From assembly GCA_963827605.1 (NCBI GenBank), contig CAWHBK010000004.1, positions 1 through 64,000 of the forward strand: a DNA stretch of 64,000 nucleotides. The letters are read 5' to 3'. Position numbers and translations under genes: made by a program. Origin of the DNA: DSYU01 sp963827605. GTDB lineage: Bacteria; Chloroflexota; Anaerolineae; Anaerolineales; Anaerolineaceae. Below, one piece after another: positions 9,031-18,615 of the stretch; position 1 is the first letter of the stretch, and the number at the start of each line of letters is the position of its first letter. Under the pieces are notes generated by a model, which saw nothing but the letters and a program-made list of their open reading frames with translations, had not been told where the DNA came from and ran no database searches.

Positions 9031-9888
9031 ATGATTAAAGTGATACGCGATCTGCTTAAATACGATGGCCGCTTCCGCATTGCCTTTATTTTCCTGGTGG
9101 CGGTTGTGGTTATGATTTTCCTCTCCTTTGTCTCCCCTTATGAACCAAATAAATCCTTTGTGGTCGCAATGGATACGCCCCCATCGCTTGAGCACTTCTT
9201 CGGCACCGACTCCCGGGGACAGGACATCTTCTGGTGGATGACCTTTGCCGTGCGCAATTCACTTGTGATGGGGGTGATAACGGCGGTAATCTCGCGCGTG
9301 ATCGCCATCCTGATCGGTCTCACTGCCGGGTACCAGGGCGGATGGCTTGACAAGGTGCTGATGTCGATTAATGACAGCTTCGTAGTATTGCCCCTGCTGC
9401 CCATTCTGATCCTGCTGGGTTTCTTGCTGCGCGACATTATGAACCTGTTCTTGCTGGGAGTTATCCTGGGATTTTTTGGCTGGCCGTATGATGCCCGCCT
9501 GATTCGTTCCCAGGTGTTGAGCCTGAAGGAGCGCTCATTTACCCGCACGGCGGTCTATTCCGGGGCTAACTCATTTTGGATCACGATCAGGGAGCACCTT
9601 CCCTTTGTGCTGCCCATCGTGTTTGCGACCACTATTAACAATATGTTGTGGTCGATTGGAATGGAAGTCACTTTGAGCGTTCTTGGGCTTTCGGATCTGA
9701 CCAACCCCAGCATCGGGACTGCGATCTACTGGGCTAACCAGCATGGGGCATTGGTTGCCGGGGTCTGGTGGTGGATCGCCGCGCCGACTCTGGTGGCGAT
9801 CGTCCTGTTCCTGGGTTTGTACTTGCTCTTCGCAAGTATTAACGAGTACATCGATCCGCGGACTCGCTTGCGCCTGATTGGAGGTTAG
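9031..9888 (+). CDS. ABC importer permease, DppC type
   Basis: A 285-residue protein with one N-terminal membrane helix, the PPSLEHFFGTDSRGQDIF segment typical of the DppC/OppC group, then about five more helices and the cytoplasmic coupling loop (VLSLKERSFTRTAVYSGA). Stop and next start are 2 nt apart, so translation is probably coupled to the ATPase gene. It pairs with the DppB-type subunit upstream. The reading frame is intact. Confidence 0.92.
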   Translation: MIKVIRDLLKYDGRFRIAFIFLVAVVVMIFLSFVSPYEPNKSFVVAMDTPPSLEHFFGTDSRGQDIFWWMTFAVRNSLVMGVITAVISRVIAILIGLTAGYQGGWLDKVLMSINDSFVVLPLLPILILLGFLLRDIMNLFLLGVILGFFGWPYDARLIRSQVLSLKERSFTRTAVYSGANSFWITIREHLPFVLPIVFATTINNMLWSIGMEVTLSVLGLSDLTNPSIGTAIYWANQHGALVAGVWWWIAAPTLVAIVLFLGLYLLFASINEYIDPRTRLRLIGG

Positions 9889-9890
9889 CC

Positions 9891-10891
9891 GTGGCACTTT
9901 TAACTGTTAATGATCTCGCCGCCTATTACCGGACCGAAGTCTACGGCATTTCACGCACGGTGCGTGCTGTGGATGGCGTCTCTTTCGAGCTTTATCCCAA
10001 TGAAATCTATGGTGTGGCGGGCGAGTCAAGCTGCGGAAAAACCACGCTGATTAAAGTCATTTCCGGGAACATCAAGCCCCCACTGAAAGCACATTCTGGC
10101 AGTGTCAATTATCAATTTCGGTCCGCTACGATGCGAATATGCTGACGGTTTCGCAGGACGAGATGCGGCGGAACATCCGCTGGAAGGAAATCTCGTATGT
10201 CATGCAGGGTTCGATGAGCGTGCTCAACCCGGTCCGCAAAGTGATTAAAACATTCGAAGATATTGTTGATTCACACCAGGGAATTAAAAGATCGGAAAGC
10301 CTTCCTGGAGCAGATCGGAAGCACATATCAGCCGCCTGGGTCTTCCGGCGGAAGTTCTGGACGCTTACCCGCACCAGCTTTCGGGTGGTATGCGGCAGCG
10401 CGTGGCCATTGCTCTGGCGACGATCTTCCATCCCAAGCTGATCATCGCGGATGAACCGACGACCGCGCTGGATGTGGTCGTTCAGCGTGGTGTTCTGCAG
10501 ATGCTGAAAAATATCCAGGCTGAGAGTAAAAACACGGTCCTCCTGGTCACCCATGATATGGCCGTTCATGCCAATGTGGCCGACCGGGTCATGATTATGT
10601 ACGCAGGCCGGATCATGGAAGAGGCGCCAACCGAGATTATCTTTAAGGCGCCCCGCCACCCCTATACCAAACACTTGATTAGCTCGCTGCCAATGATCGG
10701 GGTCCGGGTCGACCAGAACCGGCCTGCGAGGGACTCCGCCCAACCTGGCCAACCCACCATCCGGCTGCCGGTTCCATCCCCGCTGCCCTCTCGCTGTCGA
10801 GATATGCCGGGTAGAAGTGCCGGAGACTGATCACGCTAGAGAATCAGCATCGGGTTGCCTGTCACCTGGTGAAGGAAGGTATACGTTATGA
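9891..10891 (+). CDS. ABC importer ATPase, DppD type (frameshifted)
   Basis: The protein starts at GTG 9891, two bases after the permease stop. Walker A is GESSCGKTT, the signature is LSGGMRQRV, and Walker B is IIADEPTTALD, followed by VTHDMAV. The C-terminal oligopeptide-transporter domain reads GCRFHPRCPLAVEIC in its own frame and stops at 10889-10891, overlapping the next gene's ATG. At least four frame changes (near 10120, 10290, 10340 and 10710) divide it. The domain order and length are otherwise normal. It would hydrolyse ATP in the cytoplasm together with the next gene product. Confidence 0.85.
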
Positions 10892-11937
10892 ACACAGATG
10901 GCAAATTGTTTGATCTTCAACACGCGGTAGTTGAATTCCATATTGGTGGGCTGTTGGAGAGCACCAGGCTGATTGCTGTAAATGATGTGTCCTTCTCTCT
11001 CTCCAGTGAGAAACCAGAGATTTTTACCCTGGCTGGTGAAAGCGGGAGTGGGAAAACCACGCTTTCACGCCTGCTGCTTGGTGATCTAAGCCCAACTTCA
11101 GGAAAAGTCTACTTCGAAGGCCGTGATCTGGCCGAAATGCATAAACGGGCTGAGTTTAAAGCATTTATGAAGAAGGTGCAGCCCGTATTCCAGAACCCTT
11201 TCGAAACATTCAGCCCGCTGCGCCGGGTAGAAGGCTACCTGTTTGATACAGCGATCAACTTTGGCATGGCTCACAACCAGCCGCGAGGCCGCCGAAGTTG
11301 TCGATGATGCTCTCCAGATGGTTGGTTTATCGCTTGCCGAAGTCAGCAACCGCTATCCGCATGAGCTGTCGGGCGGCCAGATCCAGCGGGTTTCTGTAGC
11401 GCGGGCACTGATCCCGCAGCCGCGCGTGATCCTGGCGGACGAGCCGGTTTCCATGGTGGATGCTTCGCTGCGCATGGAGATTGTCAACCTGTTCCGCAAG
11501 CTGCGGGATGAGCAGAAGGTGACCGTCATCTATATCACCCATGACCTGGCCACCGCTTTCTATATCAGTGACCGGATTGCGATCATGCTGCGCGGGTATG
11601 TGGTCGAAATCCGGCCCGGTGGAAGATGTGCTCGAGACGGCCGCTGCATCCCTACTCACAACTGCTGAAAGAATCGGTTCCAGAGCCGGAGCCGAAGGAA
11701 AAAGAAGCCTGGACGAGGGAGATTACCCTTGGCGCAACCGAAGCAAAGGAATTCGGCCGGGTCGGATGCAAATTCGCCGGCCGCTGCCCGCATGTGATGG
11801 ATATCTGCCGCCAGGTCGACCCACCAGATGTGCAGGTGGAACAGCGAATGGTGAAGTGCTATTTGTATACGGATGCCGCAAAGAGCGCTGCAACGGCGAC
11901 GCAAGGGTCGGCGACACAAGCACCAGCAGATACGTAA
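10888..11937 (+). CDS. ABC importer ATPase, DppF type (frameshifted)
   Basis: ATG at 10888 overlaps the previous stop (ATGA). Walker A is GESGSGKTT, the Q-loop region VFQNPFETFSP, the signature LSGGQIQRV, and Walker B VILADEPVSMVD. The C-terminal domain contains CKFAGRCPHVMDIC, a Cys pattern typical of the peptide/nickel transporter ATPases. Frame changes lie near 11285 and 11610. The tail after residue 320 is an Ala/Thr-rich extension. With the DppD-type protein it completes the importer. Confidence 0.87.
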
Positions 11938-12022
11938 GTTGCATTAATGAATATGGCGCATCAGATGCGTCAGAGAGCTTTATTACATCAAAACCTAAGC
12001 CAATAACGAAGGAAATTCTGTG

Positions 12023-13527
12023 ATGACAACCACCCAAATCACACTCAACCCGGCTGATACGATCGCCACGATCAACCCCAACATCTACGGTCACTTCGCC
12101 GAACACCTTGGCCGCTGCATTTATGACGGCATCTGGGTCGGTGAGGACTCGCCCATCCCCAATATTGATGGCTTCCGCACGGATATCATCGAAGCCCTGC
12201 GCCGGATGAAAGCCCCCGGTCATCCGCTGGCCGGGCGGCTGCTTTGCCGACGATTATCACTGGCAGGATGGCATTGGCCCGCGCGACCAGCGCCCGCGGC
12301 GGATCAACATCCATTGGGGCGAGGTGGTCGAAACCAACCAGGTGGGCACCCAGGAATTTGTCCGCTTCTGCCGCCTGGTCGGCGCAGAACCCTATTTCTG
12401 CGGCAACGTCGGCTCTGGCACGCCGCGCGAGCTGCGCGACTGGGTCGAATACTGCAATTTCCCTGATTCCAGCCCCAACGGCTCCACCTGGGCGCAGCAG
12501 CGCGCCGCGGATGGCAGCCCGGAACCCCTGAACATCAATTATTGGGGAGTAGGCAACGAGAACTGGGGCTGCGGCGGCAACTTCTCTCCGGAAGATTACT
12601 GCACCGAGTTCCGCCGTTATGCCTCCTTTGTTCGCGGCTTTGGCAAAAAACTGATCGGTGATTGCCTGCGGCCCGGCCAACAACGATGTGGAGTGGACCG
12701 ACCGCTTCTTCCGCAAGCTCAACAAGGATTATTGGGCCTTTCAATAATATCGATGGCTTTGCCGCGCATTATTACTGCGGCACCGCCGGCACCGCCACCG
12801 AATACACCGAAGAAGAATGGTACCGCCTGCTCGAAAAAGGTCTCAAAATGGAAGAGCTGGTCATCCAGCAGCGCGCCACCATGGATGCCTGGGACCCGCG
12901 GCGCAAGATTGGCCTGATTGTCGACGAATGGGGCACCTGGCACCCGGCTGAAAAAGGCACCAACCCGGCCTTCCTCTACCAGCAGAACACCATCCGCGAT
13001 GCGCTGGTCGCCGCCAACACCCTCGATATCTTCAACCGCCACGCCGATAAGGTGGTGATGTCCAACATCGCCCAGACCATCAACGTGCTGCAGGCGATGA
13101 TCCTGACCCAGGGCGAGCAGATGCTGGTCACCCCGACCGGGTATGTGTACGAGATGTATGCCCCTCACCAGGGCGCAAAGGCGCTGCGCGTGCGCCTGGA
13201 AACACCGGAGATTACCTTCCAGAAGCGCCACCTGCTGCAAACCGATCTGGCAGAGGCGATGCAGAAGTGGGAAGGCGATGGAAGGCCGCCTGCCGACTGT
13301 GGCTGGCAGCGCCTCGCTCAAAGGACGATACCCTCTTCGTCACCCTCACCAACAGCCACGCCAGCCAGGCCGCCGAAGTGACATTGGATCTGCTAGGCGG
13401 GGCAGAAATTGGCGAAGCAGAAGGCCAGGTTCTTTGCGGCGAGATCCATGCTCACAATACCTTTGCTGCCCCGACACAGATCACCCCCCAGCCTTTCAAC
13501 GTGGACTGTAAAGCCGACGCAGATTAA
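12023..13527 (+). CDS. abfA: GH51 alpha-L-arabinofuranosidase, second copy (frameshifted)
   Basis: Joined frames give about 500 residues: an N-terminal NPNIYGHFAEHLGRCIYDG, then DYHWQDG-like, then GSGTPRELRDWVEYCNFP, acid/base region WGVGNENWGCGG, VDEWGTWH with the nucleophile Glu, and a C-terminal beta domain. Four frame changes lie near 12215 (five C where four fit), 12665, 12735 and 13320 (AAAGG where AAAG fits). The ATG at 12023 is preferred over GTG 12020, with AAGGA about 9 nt upstream. No signal peptide is present, so it is a cytoplasmic enzyme acting on imported oligosaccharides. It follows the importer ATPase by 85 nt and is probably in the same operon. Confidence 0.87.
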
Positions 13528-13734
13528 CCTGGTTTTGCCAGCCGCCGCAGTTGCGACAGTCAAGGTACATCTACTGAGGTAAGAATCATTAGCAAGAAGA
13601 AGGCTTACGCATTACTAAGGGCTCACAGCCCTCGCTTAGCCAGACTTCGGTATCCTTCACGTGAACAATCTGGTCGTATTTTGCCGGCTGGATTATGTTT
13701 TCGTTGCTATTGGCTTTCAAGAGGAGACTGCATC

Positions 13735-15233
13735 ATGGAAAAGACACGCATTGTATTTGACCCTGCCTATACGATTGCACAGGTTGACCCCCGCATCTTT
13801 GGCGGCTTTTTGGAGCATATGGGCCGAGCTGTGTATGAAGGCGTATATGACCCGAAATCAAGCCATGCCGATGAAAATGGCTTCCGCCAGGAGTACTTGG
13901 GCGCGCTGCGCAAGCTTAATATGACTGCCATGCGCTACCCGGGCGGGAATTTTGCTTCCGGCTATCACTGGATGGATGGGATTGGCCCCAAAGATCAGCG
14001 CCCGACGGTGCGTGAGCTGGCCTGGCAGAGCATTGAGCCGAACCAGTTTGGCACCGATGAATTTATCAAATTGGCGCGCATGATGAACTGGACCCCCATG
14101 ATCACCGTCAACCTGGGCACGGGCACACCCGAAGAGGCGCGCAACTGGGTCGAATACTGCAACAGCCCGGTTGGCACCCGCTACGCTGACCTGCGCGCCG
14201 AGAAACGGCTCGGAAGAACCTCACGATGTGAAGCTCTGGTGCCTGGGAAATGAGATGGATGGTCCCTGGCAGTTGGGCCATGTGCCGGCAGAACAGTATG
14301 CCATCCTGGCCCAGCAGGCCGCCAAGATGATGAAAGATACGGATCCAGGGATTGAAACAGTCGCTTGCGGTTCCTCCACGATGAGCGGCCATTCCTACAT
14401 GGAATGGGATCGCATCGTATTGGAATATATCGGCCCGTATGCGGATTATGTCAGCCTGCACCGTTATGTTGACAACCTGAGCAACGATACTGCCGATTTT
14501 CTGGCAGTGACCAACTCGATCGATCAGCGGATCGAACATATGGATGCCGTCTGTCGCATTGTCCAGGCGAAAACGCACAGCAAGAAGCGCCATTTCCTGT
14601 GTTTTGATGAGTGGAATGTCTGGTACCGGACAACCGGCCCGGAGGATACCAATGGGCGGGGTAAATTCGCGCCGCCGCTAATCGAGGAACACTACAACCT
14701 GGAAGATGCACTGGTGGTGGCAGGCTTCCTCAACAGCTTTATCCGCCATGCCGATTCGGTCAAAATTGCCAACATCGCCCAGATTGTCAATGTGATCGCG
14801 CCCATCCTTACTCGGGGCGACGAAATGCTGCTTCAGAGCATTTACTATCCCTTTGCCATGTTTTCCCGCCGGCGGGATGGTGTCGCAATCCAGCCCGTGG
14901 TCCTCGGGCCAGCTTACGACAGCCCCTCCTATGGCAGAGTCAACTACATCGATACCAGTGCTATTCTGGGCGATGGGATATTGCACGCTTTCCTGATTAA
15001 TCGCAATCTTAGTGAAGCAGCTGAGATTGAGATCGATCATGCCGCTGGAAAGATTTAATCCATTCTCTCCGCTGAAGTGGTATCCGGATCCAGCTCCTAA
15101 AGATAGAAATACCTATGACAATCCCTACAAAATTATCAGCCAACCGATGCAAGCTGGTATCGTAAGGGATGGGAAAGCGATTATTCATCTTACACCTCTA
15201 TCAGTCGCCGCTGTAACGTTTAAAGTTTCGTAG
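13735..15233 (+). CDS. abfA: GH51 alpha-L-arabinofuranosidase, third copy (frameshifted)
   Basis: ATG 13735 follows AAGAGGAG. The first part shows FGGFLEHMGRAVYEG, MRYPGGNFASGYHWMDG and GTGTPEEARNWVEYCN; after a frame change near 14205 (GAGAAAC where GAGAAC fits) come LWCLGNEMDGPWQ with the acid/base Glu and CFDEWNVWY with the nucleophile. A last change near 15050 leads to the true C-terminus ending at 15233. This copy differs clearly from the other two (NEMDGPWQ rather than NENWG or NENYG), so substrate preference (linear versus branched arabinan or arabinoxylan) may differ. It lies 207 nt after the second copy; a small stem GGGCT/AGCCC sits in that gap. Confidence 0.88.
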
Positions 15234-15432
15234 CCCGCCATTTAGAATGGCTATTATTATCTATTCGAAACATACGGTTTTTGCTGAAGTGGTAAACCCA
15301 ACAATTACAATAACCGTGCCACCCGCATCAAATATATCGCCGGCCCGTATGTAGATGATAAAGGCGTGGATGCCTCCTTAGGCAGTACTCTGGGAGTGTT
15401 CGAAAAAGAGGACACGAATAATGTACAGATGA
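15234..15432. other. Intergenic DNA after the GH51 block, no gene recognised
   Basis: A plus-strand frame around 15310-15505 reads IKYIAGPYVDDKGVDASLG and has a coding-like look, but it has no start and I cannot match it to a family. The region probably contains decayed coding sequence. Confidence 0.4.
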
Positions 15433-15540
15433 TTGTTCAAACTCGACAAGGCAGTGATAGTCCAAAGATGAATGCAGTCGCTGACGATTGTACCAAATCT
15501 CGGTGAACTCAGAGATGGCCATTTTCGCTTTGTCTTTGTC
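15433..15540 (-). mobile_element. IS3-family transposase C-terminal remnant
   Basis: The minus-strand frame gives EFTEIWYNRQRLHSSLDY, which matches the conserved end of IS3 OrfB transposases (usually IEVFYNRQRLHSSLGY). The match fades after about 30 residues and no catalytic DDE core is present, so only a scrap of the element remains. I found no inverted-repeat ends. Confidence 0.7.
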
Positions 15541-15835
15541 GCAATTCGTTTTTCCGATATGGTATTTTCACATTCAGTTTCCCCCCGCGGGGTCGGTTGG
15601 ACTTGAATTTTATCGCAATCTTCCTTTAGGATTCCTAGAATCTACTTCATGCTCGCCGTGACCCGGAGCACTGCTCCTGCCATTTCGCCACCCCCTCCTG
15701 CCTGAACAATTATCTACCGCTAAGTATAGACACACCCAATATTCCGCAACGAATCCAATACTCTTTACCCGGTTCTTCTGTATTTGTTCCCCCTCAATGC
15801 CCAATGCCTTACGGAATTGAAAACTCATTTTTTTC
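15541..15835. other. Intergenic DNA, no gene recognised
   Basis: Short frames exist, including one of 72 codons on the minus strand (15610-15828), but none has a ribosome binding site or familiar sequence. The small-RNA-like element begins at its right end. Confidence 0.45.
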
Positions 15836-15864
15836 TTGCTCAGTTACCAGAAAGCATGTAAAAT
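15836..15864 (+). promoter_or_regulatory. Predicted promoter of small-RNA-like element, copy 2
   Basis: TTGCTC (15836-15841) and TAAAAT (15859-15864) are separated by exactly 17 nt. Both boxes and the spacing are the same in copy 3 (18010-18038), and the similarity between the copies starts at this -35 box. Confidence 0.5.
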
Positions 15865-15871
15865 CGAACGT

Positions 15872-16046
15872 AAGCAAGATTTGATCCTTGAAAATCGCTC
15901 AAAACAGCCGTCAAACCGAGTAAGTTGCTGAGAATTTCGATCCCGCGATCATTCCCGCGATATCAGGAATGCGTTTCTTCAAGATGGAGCGATGCCCGTC
16001 GCTCCCGCTGACACAAAAATCTGTTCAAAAACGAACAGATTTTTTG
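15872..16046 (+). ncRNA. Repeated small-RNA-like element, copy 2
   Basis: A transcript of about 175 nt is predicted from about 15872 to the T-run after 16042. From the promoter to 16011 the sequence aligns with copy 3 over 177 nt with no gaps and 9 substitutions. Three stem-loops are visible: CATTCC/GGAATG (15950-15955 and 15966-15971), GGAGCGA/TCGCTCC (15986-15992 and 15999-16005), and the terminator AAATCTGTTC/GAACAGATTT (16017-16026 and 16033-16042) followed by T and TTTTAAC. There is no reading frame shared by the copies. I do not recognise 6S, tmRNA, SRP RNA, T-box or any riboswitch in it. It could be a regulatory RNA family or a non-coding mobile element that carries promoter and terminator. 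Confidence 0.6.
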
Positions 16047-16283
16047 TTTTAACCTCGGTTTTTACTAATATTATGCTTCATAAAATTCCAATATTCACTT
16101 CCATTTTGGACAAACCCTCTTTGGTCTTCGATCGCGGGATTGATCCTGTTTATAATCTTCGTACCCACGATATTGGATAGAATTTAACTCACAAACACTA
16201 TCCCCCTCTACCCGTTCTTATTCACCGATAACTTTGATGGTATTTCTTCCCTGCGTGGGGCGCCACCTTTATCCGGGGAGGAT

Positions 16284-16324
16284 AAAACTGACAAACGCGC
16301 CTGTAAGACGCGTTTGTCAGTTTT
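16284..16324. terminator. Bidirectional terminator, 16-bp perfect stem
   Basis: AAAACTGACAAACGCG (16284-16299) and its exact complement (16309-16324) enclose a 9-nt loop. The A-run before and T-run after make it work on both strands. It lies 36 nt beyond the stop of the oxidoreductase gene at 16360 and stops leftward transcription from it and rightward transcription past the small-RNA element. Confidence 0.8.
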
Positions 16325-16359
16325 ACCGCCGAGAACCCGGCAAAAATCCAGCCTGGAGA

Positions 16360-17440
16360 TTATTCGTTGAAATAGACCGGCCTTCCAGTCTTGGCCGATT
16401 CGTAAATCGCATCAAGGATGCGGGTGACGATGATTGCCTGTTCGGGTAAAACGGTCAGCTGGCCCTTGCCCAGGACGGCATTGATGAAGGTGCGCTGTTC
16501 GAGCACTTCGGGCGCATCGGATGCACCTTCATAGAAAGCCACGCCGCCGGCCTTGAGGTCGGGTTTGGTGACGAACTGGCGGTTATTGTGGACGCCGTTG
16601 ATGCGCAAGCCGTCTTTCATATCTGCGCCGGCTTTTGTGCCACACAGTACGGTCTTGGCCTCTTCCACTTCCAGCGTGTTGAGCGCCCAGCTAGCTTCCA
16701 GGGTGATGGTAGCGCCGTTTTCCATGACGATGAATCCAAAAGCGCTGTCCTCGACCGTAAATTCTTCGGGCTTCCAGGGGCCGAAGGCGTTACCAGTGTC
16801 AGTCTGACTGTTGAGCTTGTGATAGACGGTACCCACCACATACTTGGGCTTATAGTTGTCCATCTCCCACAAGGTGAGGTCCAGGGCATGGGTGCCGATG
16901 TCGATGAGCGGGCCACCACCCTGTTCGTACTCATTGAGGAAAACGCCCCAAGTGGGAACCGCGCGGCGGCGAATGGCCACTGCCTTGGCGTAATAGATGT
17001 CGCCCAAAACCCCGTCTTCGCACTCTTTTTTCAAATACTGGCTGTCGGGGCGGTAGCGGTTCTGGTAGCCGATGGTCAGGATTTTGCCGCTCTTCTTGGC
17101 GGCATCCAGCATGGCCTGGGCTTCCTTGTAGTTGATGGCCATGGGCTTTTCGCACATGACGTTCTTGCCAGCGAGCAGCGCATCCACGGTGATCTGGCAA
17201 TGAGAACGGTTCGGGGTGCAAACGTAAACCACATCCAGATCTTCTTGGAGCAGCTTTTGATAATCGGTAAAGACTTTTGCCGAAACTGTGCCATAATTTT
17301 TCGCAGACTTGACCGCCCGTTCCTCGATGAGGTCGCAGAAGGCAACCACTATCCACTTCATTGACGTGTTTCAGAGAAGGAAGGTGCTTTCCATTAGCGA
17401 TGCCTCCACAGCCGATAATACCTGCACGAAGCTTATCCAT
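16360..17440 (-). CDS. Gfo/Idh/MocA-family sugar dehydrogenase (one frameshift)
   Basis: MDKLRAGIIGCGGIANGKH at the start is the NAD(P)-binding Rossmann motif; after a frame change near 17365 the protein goes on with VVAFCDLIEERA, VYVCTPNRSH, the substrate-site motif MCEKPMA and GPLIDIGTHALDLTLWEM with the catalytic His. About 360 residues in all, normal for the family. AAGGATGG lies before the ATG at 17440. The family oxidises or reduces sugars, polyols or inositols; the substrate here is unknown. It is a single gene between two small-RNA-like elements and is not closely similar to the two iolG-type genes at 56.5 and 60 kb. Confidence 0.85.
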
Positions 17441-18009
17441 TTTGATCCATCCTTGTCGATTGAGAGTTTTTCGTAAATATGGAGCTTTATCAAACCACTT
17501 TGTATAAGGTGTTTGCGCACTAATGCCCGCGAACAATTTGAATTCCGATGGTTGGTAAGTTCCGCTTATTTCGAATGCTTCGAGAATTATAACGAAAATT
17601 CACACCTTGCTAGCTGGTATTCTCACGGTTAGTGACATATAGCACTATTTCAACGGATAAATGAATGAGATTGTGTTTGTAACCTTTGAGTATTAAGTTG
17701 TTAGGCGTTTACGATCACGATAGAGCTGGTTATCACTTCCCCTCCCGCTGGCACGTGATTATCAATTCCTGCATGCCGCATTTTCACAGCAACGTCGAAT
17801 TCGTATAAGTGGCTCAAGGAGAGCTGAAGGAAAGCCTGAACGGGGTTACTTTGATAGGTCTATATTTACGTGATTCTGGGCATACTGATCGAAGCGGTCG
17901 GTCTGACCGGCAAAAAAAGCGAGACAACCCCCTCTTTTTTATCTGTCTTATCCATAAATGTTCCCACCAAGTTGAAGAAACCTTACCAAAATGCGATGTG
18001 TTTTCTGAC
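17441..18009. other. Intergenic DNA upstream of the oxidoreductase gene
   Basis: About 570 nt without a gene I can support. A plus-strand frame from 17809 runs into the small-RNA-like copy and has no family match. I see no strong promoter for the oxidoreductase gene in its first 200 nt. Confidence 0.45.
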
Positions 18010-18038
18010 TTGCTCAGTTACAAGAAACCATGTAAAAT
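18010..18038 (+). promoter_or_regulatory. Predicted promoter of small-RNA-like element, copy 3
   Basis: TTGCTC (18010-18015), a 17-nt spacer and TAAAAT (18033-18038). The boxes are unchanged from copy 2, while two of the spacer bases differ. Confidence 0.5.
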
Positions 18039-18045
18039 CGAACGT

Positions 18046-18216
18046 AAGCAAGGTTTGATCCTTAAAAATAGCTCAAAACAGCCATTAAACCGAGTAAGTT
18101 GCTGAGAATTTCGATCCCACGATCATTCCCGCGATATTAGGAATGCGTTTCTTCAAGATGGAGCGATGCCCGTCGCTCCCGCTGAAAAAAATCTACTCAT
18201 TGGAGTAGATTTTTTG
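18046..18216 (+). ncRNA. Repeated small-RNA-like element, copy 3
   Basis: About 170 nt. The stem GGAGCGA/TCGCTCC (18160-18166 and 18173-18179) and the CATTCC/GGAATG stem are unchanged from copy 2. The terminator stem AAATCTACTC/GAGTAGATTT (18189-18198 and 18203-18212) differs from copies 1 and 2 by paired substitutions, and the loop shrinks to 4 nt, so structure rather than sequence is kept. It is followed by the same T-tract and TTTTAACC. It lies between two minus-strand genes in otherwise empty DNA. Confidence 0.6.
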
Positions 18217-18320
18217 TTTTAACCAACTTTTCCAACCAATTTTCTTTGGTTATAGAGACAAAGGAAACTAAAATATTGGTGTTTCTAGGATGAAACCCTG
18301 TGGGGCAATATTTACTTACA

Positions 18321-18356
18321 GATGGAGCGATGATTGTAACGAGTCGTTGCTCCCGC
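18321..18356 (+). repeat. Partial, diverged copy of the small-RNA element hairpin
   Basis: GATGGAGCGATG at 18321-18332 repeats the start of the central hairpin of copies 2 and 3, and TTGCTCCCGC at 18347-18356 resembles its right side. GGAGC (18324-18328) pairs with GCTCC (18349-18353) around a longer loop. No terminator follows. It is probably an old fragment of the same element. Confidence 0.45.
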
Positions 18357-18369
18357 GCTCTTCATTTGG

Positions 18370-18597
18370 TCAGAAATTTATTCCGCATACCTGGCACGTC
18401 AGATCCTGGATCCCTTCCAGCGTGCCATTCTTTCCATTCGCCAGTAGTGTTTGAACTTGCCCATCCGTTATGCGATCTAAATCACAGGATGTGTTTGAAC
18501 AGAAATGGCCCTCTGTTGAAAACCGCTTCTTGCGTCCTCTGCGCCACTGTTGAACACCCCAGGGCTCAGGTGGTTCCTCGGAATGCAGTCGTCGCAT
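18370..18597 (-). pseudogene. Zinc-ribbon N-terminal remnant of an IS transposase (IS1-like)
   Basis: The frame holds KKRFSTEGHFCSNTSCDL and LTCQVCG, i.e. a CxxxxC plus CxxC zinc ribbon like the N-terminal protein of IS1-type and related elements. Nothing catalytic follows and the frame stops shortly after the second Cys pair. The family call is tentative. Confidence 0.45.
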
Positions 18598-18615
18598 TCG
18601 CTTGGTTTTGGCCGG

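Noticed and set aside
9891..11937. Programmed frameshifting in the ABC ATPase genes
   Set aside because: There are several shifts per gene, all without slippery heptamers or downstream structure in common, and many other genes are affected too.
15610..15828. 72-codon minus-strand frame as a gene
   Set aside because: No ribosome site, no familiar sequence, and it lies in DNA with other remnants.
15872..16046. Small-RNA-like element as a known riboswitch, T-box or 6S RNA
   Set aside because: No coding gene follows in the right place, the T-box and common riboswitch signatures are missing, and the two ends do not pair as in 6S RNA. More than one copy in 18 kb also speaks against 6S.
17809..18105. 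98-codon plus-strand frame as a gene
   Set aside because: It runs into the repeated RNA-like element, has no family match and no good ribosome site.
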